DNA from: Lucifuga dentata
Taxonomy: Eukaryota; Chordata; Actinopteri; Ophidiiformes; Bythitidae
Assembly: GCA_014773175.1 (NCBI GenBank)
Contig: VXCM01005521.1
Location: 34,573-98,572, forward strand
DNA: 64,000 bases
Direction of reading: 5' to 3'
In this document: positions 62,622 through 64,000 of the stretch, piece after piece
Layout of the letters: each line of letters starts with the position of its first letter
Numbering within the stretch: position 1 is the stretch's first letter
Made by a program: the position numbers and the translations under genes
The notes under the pieces: generated by a model
What the model was told of the DNA's origin: nothing
The model's database searches: none
The model's input: only the letters and a program-made list of their open reading frames with translations

Positions 62622-62790
62622 CACTAACATATGTGAGGCAAATACAGTTTAAAATGTTGCCCAGATTTCATAACGATGAAATTTACCATCAGAGTAAACG
62701 GATCTTAACTTTTGTGTATTAGTGCTTTTTTTATGAATCGCTCCCCGACACGTAAATAAGAAAATACTGTAGTAACGATAATGATTAATA
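62622..62790 (+). repeat. Dispersed repeat, copy 2
   Basis: Diverged relative of 1958-2110 (see there). Confidence 0.5.
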
Positions 62791-64000
62791 TCATTAAAAC
62801 ACAATAACTTTAGTTTAGTTATTTATTACTAACTTTATTTAACTTATAATATTTATTGACATTTTTTTTTTTTTTTTTTTTTTTGTTTTTTATATTTGGC
62901 ATCGTTGGCGAAACTCAGAATTTACATCTGGAAAATTCCGAGTTCCCACTTTAACCGGAACGTCACGGAAGTTTTTTTTTTCTTTACATCTTTATTGATT
63001 TTGACAAGAACACCCACCTTAAATAAAATAATAAGAATTTAAATAAATTATATATCTTTATATATTAAAATAATATTAATAAAAAAATATATATATTGAA
63101 AAATAATTTTTATATATCGATTCTTTTTTTATCTGAGTTCAGCAGATTAATGATATGTAGCTTGTTTTCGGTGCAGGATTTGGTGCTTTTTGTCGCTGGT
63201 GTAGAATGACACATGGTGAAACGACCCTCTCTAGCTGCAGCGCTGCTGGAAAGTGAAGCCCACGCCGCCGTCTGCTCAATTTCATCATGCCCTGCTGCTC
63301 GTCTGCTGCCTGAGGGAAGGAACCTGAACGCAGCACAGTCACTCTCAGCTCAAAGTGGACTCCCAATTAATAAACATGAGAGGACATGGCTGGTTCGATT
63401 GCTTATAAAATCAAATTTGTGGGGTAATATGTAGGGAGGAAAAGTGTGTGTGTGGATATCAGAGTGTGTGTGATACGCGGTGAGAAAGTGGGACAGCCAG
63501 CGTGGCACCCCTGGAATGAGTCGATGAGCGTGTGGACAGCTGGAAACAGGTCTGACTTAGACTACTTCCAGCAGCAGGAGGCTTTCTTCGCTTCCCTCTG
63601 AACCCTCAGGGCGACGCTCTGTAAATGATGAGGCGTTTGGAGCAAGCTGAAAGGACGCTCATATCTTTTTATCAAACATAAAGATTCCGCGCAGCCTGCG
63701 GCGTTCACAAACCTGCCGAACAACCTCGCCCAGCAGATAAAAACCTTTTCTTTCATGTCCTTGAGTTCTTCATTACCTCATTCCTGGTGGGACAACAAAT
63801 TAGCATCTCATTAGCAGTCTCAAAAAATGCTATCGACTTCCCTACGTCGTCCTGATGGGTTTAATTACTCTGAGTGTATAAGGAATGAGAATGGCGAGCC
63901 GCGTTGACCTTGAGAGGAGTTTGCCCTCGTTGGTCTCTGATAATGCTGAATGGACGTTTGCTGTGGCAGCGACCCAAACGAGACGTGGCAGGCGGAGGAT

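Larger units (their letters stand above)
54527..64000 (+). other. gpc3: gpc3 intron 2 (to window edge)
   Basis: No third gpc3 exon or other gene was recognised. Stretches 57690-59000, 59850-60230, 61090-61740 and 63130-64000 show no feature I can name. Confidence 0.65.

Overview
The window is nuclear DNA from a vertebrate, most likely a ray-finned (teleost, probably percomorph) fish. The evidence is four split genes with canonical GT-AG introns and vertebrate protein sequences, short introns, Tc1-type and MITE-type transposons, and fish-style retrotransposon tails with microsatellites. No prokaryotic, viral, CRISPR, rRNA or tRNA features were seen.

Genes. On the minus strand phf6 (coding 19852 to 12832, 9 coding exons, 363 aa) is followed by hprt1 (coding 7737 to 55, 9 coding exons, 218 aa). 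This is the same head-to-tail PHF6-HPRT1 order known from the human X chromosome. On the plus strand, transcribed away from phf6, lie a complete MO25-family gene, probably cab39l1 (27003 to 31342, 343 aa after correcting one assembly error), and the first two coding exons of glypican-3, gpc3 (exon 1 ending 42859, exon 2 54365 to 54526). The rest of gpc3 is outside the window. The exon sums for hprt1, phf6 and cab39l1 are exact multiples of three and give the expected family lengths. The four genes do not form a pathway: purine salvage, chromatin/nucleolar regulation, an LKB1-complex scaffold and a cell-surface heparan sulfate proteoglycan. What they share is conserved synteny.

Repeats dominate the non-coding space. 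One MITE-like family, with ends TTAAAGGACCATACC...GGTATGGTCCTTTAA and about 90-bp inverted termini, has thirteen near-full-length young copies (about 530-590 bp) plus about a dozen older, shorter or truncated ones. They lie in introns and between genes in both orientations. Other elements are a 1.6-kb Tc1-like transposon with a broken transposase, inserted in a 30-bp minisatellite in gpc3 intron 2; a TACCGTATA-ended element containing a 202-base gap; an element with ends TGCTGCGTTCGAG; a hAT-like fold-back; several retrotransposon 3' tails; and many microsatellites.

Assembly quality matters here. Eight single-N positions are flanked on both sides by the same 61-67 bases, the signature of overlapping contigs joined without merging. 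One of these falls inside cab39l1 exon 5 and creates a false frameshift. The near-identity of the MITE cores beside variable ends may also be partly an assembly effect. I found no convincing undescribed biological system. The best leads are the MITE family, an oppositely oriented MITE pair flanking cab39l1 exons 5-8 that could promote circular RNA, a gpc3-intron duplication, and the assembly-error pattern.
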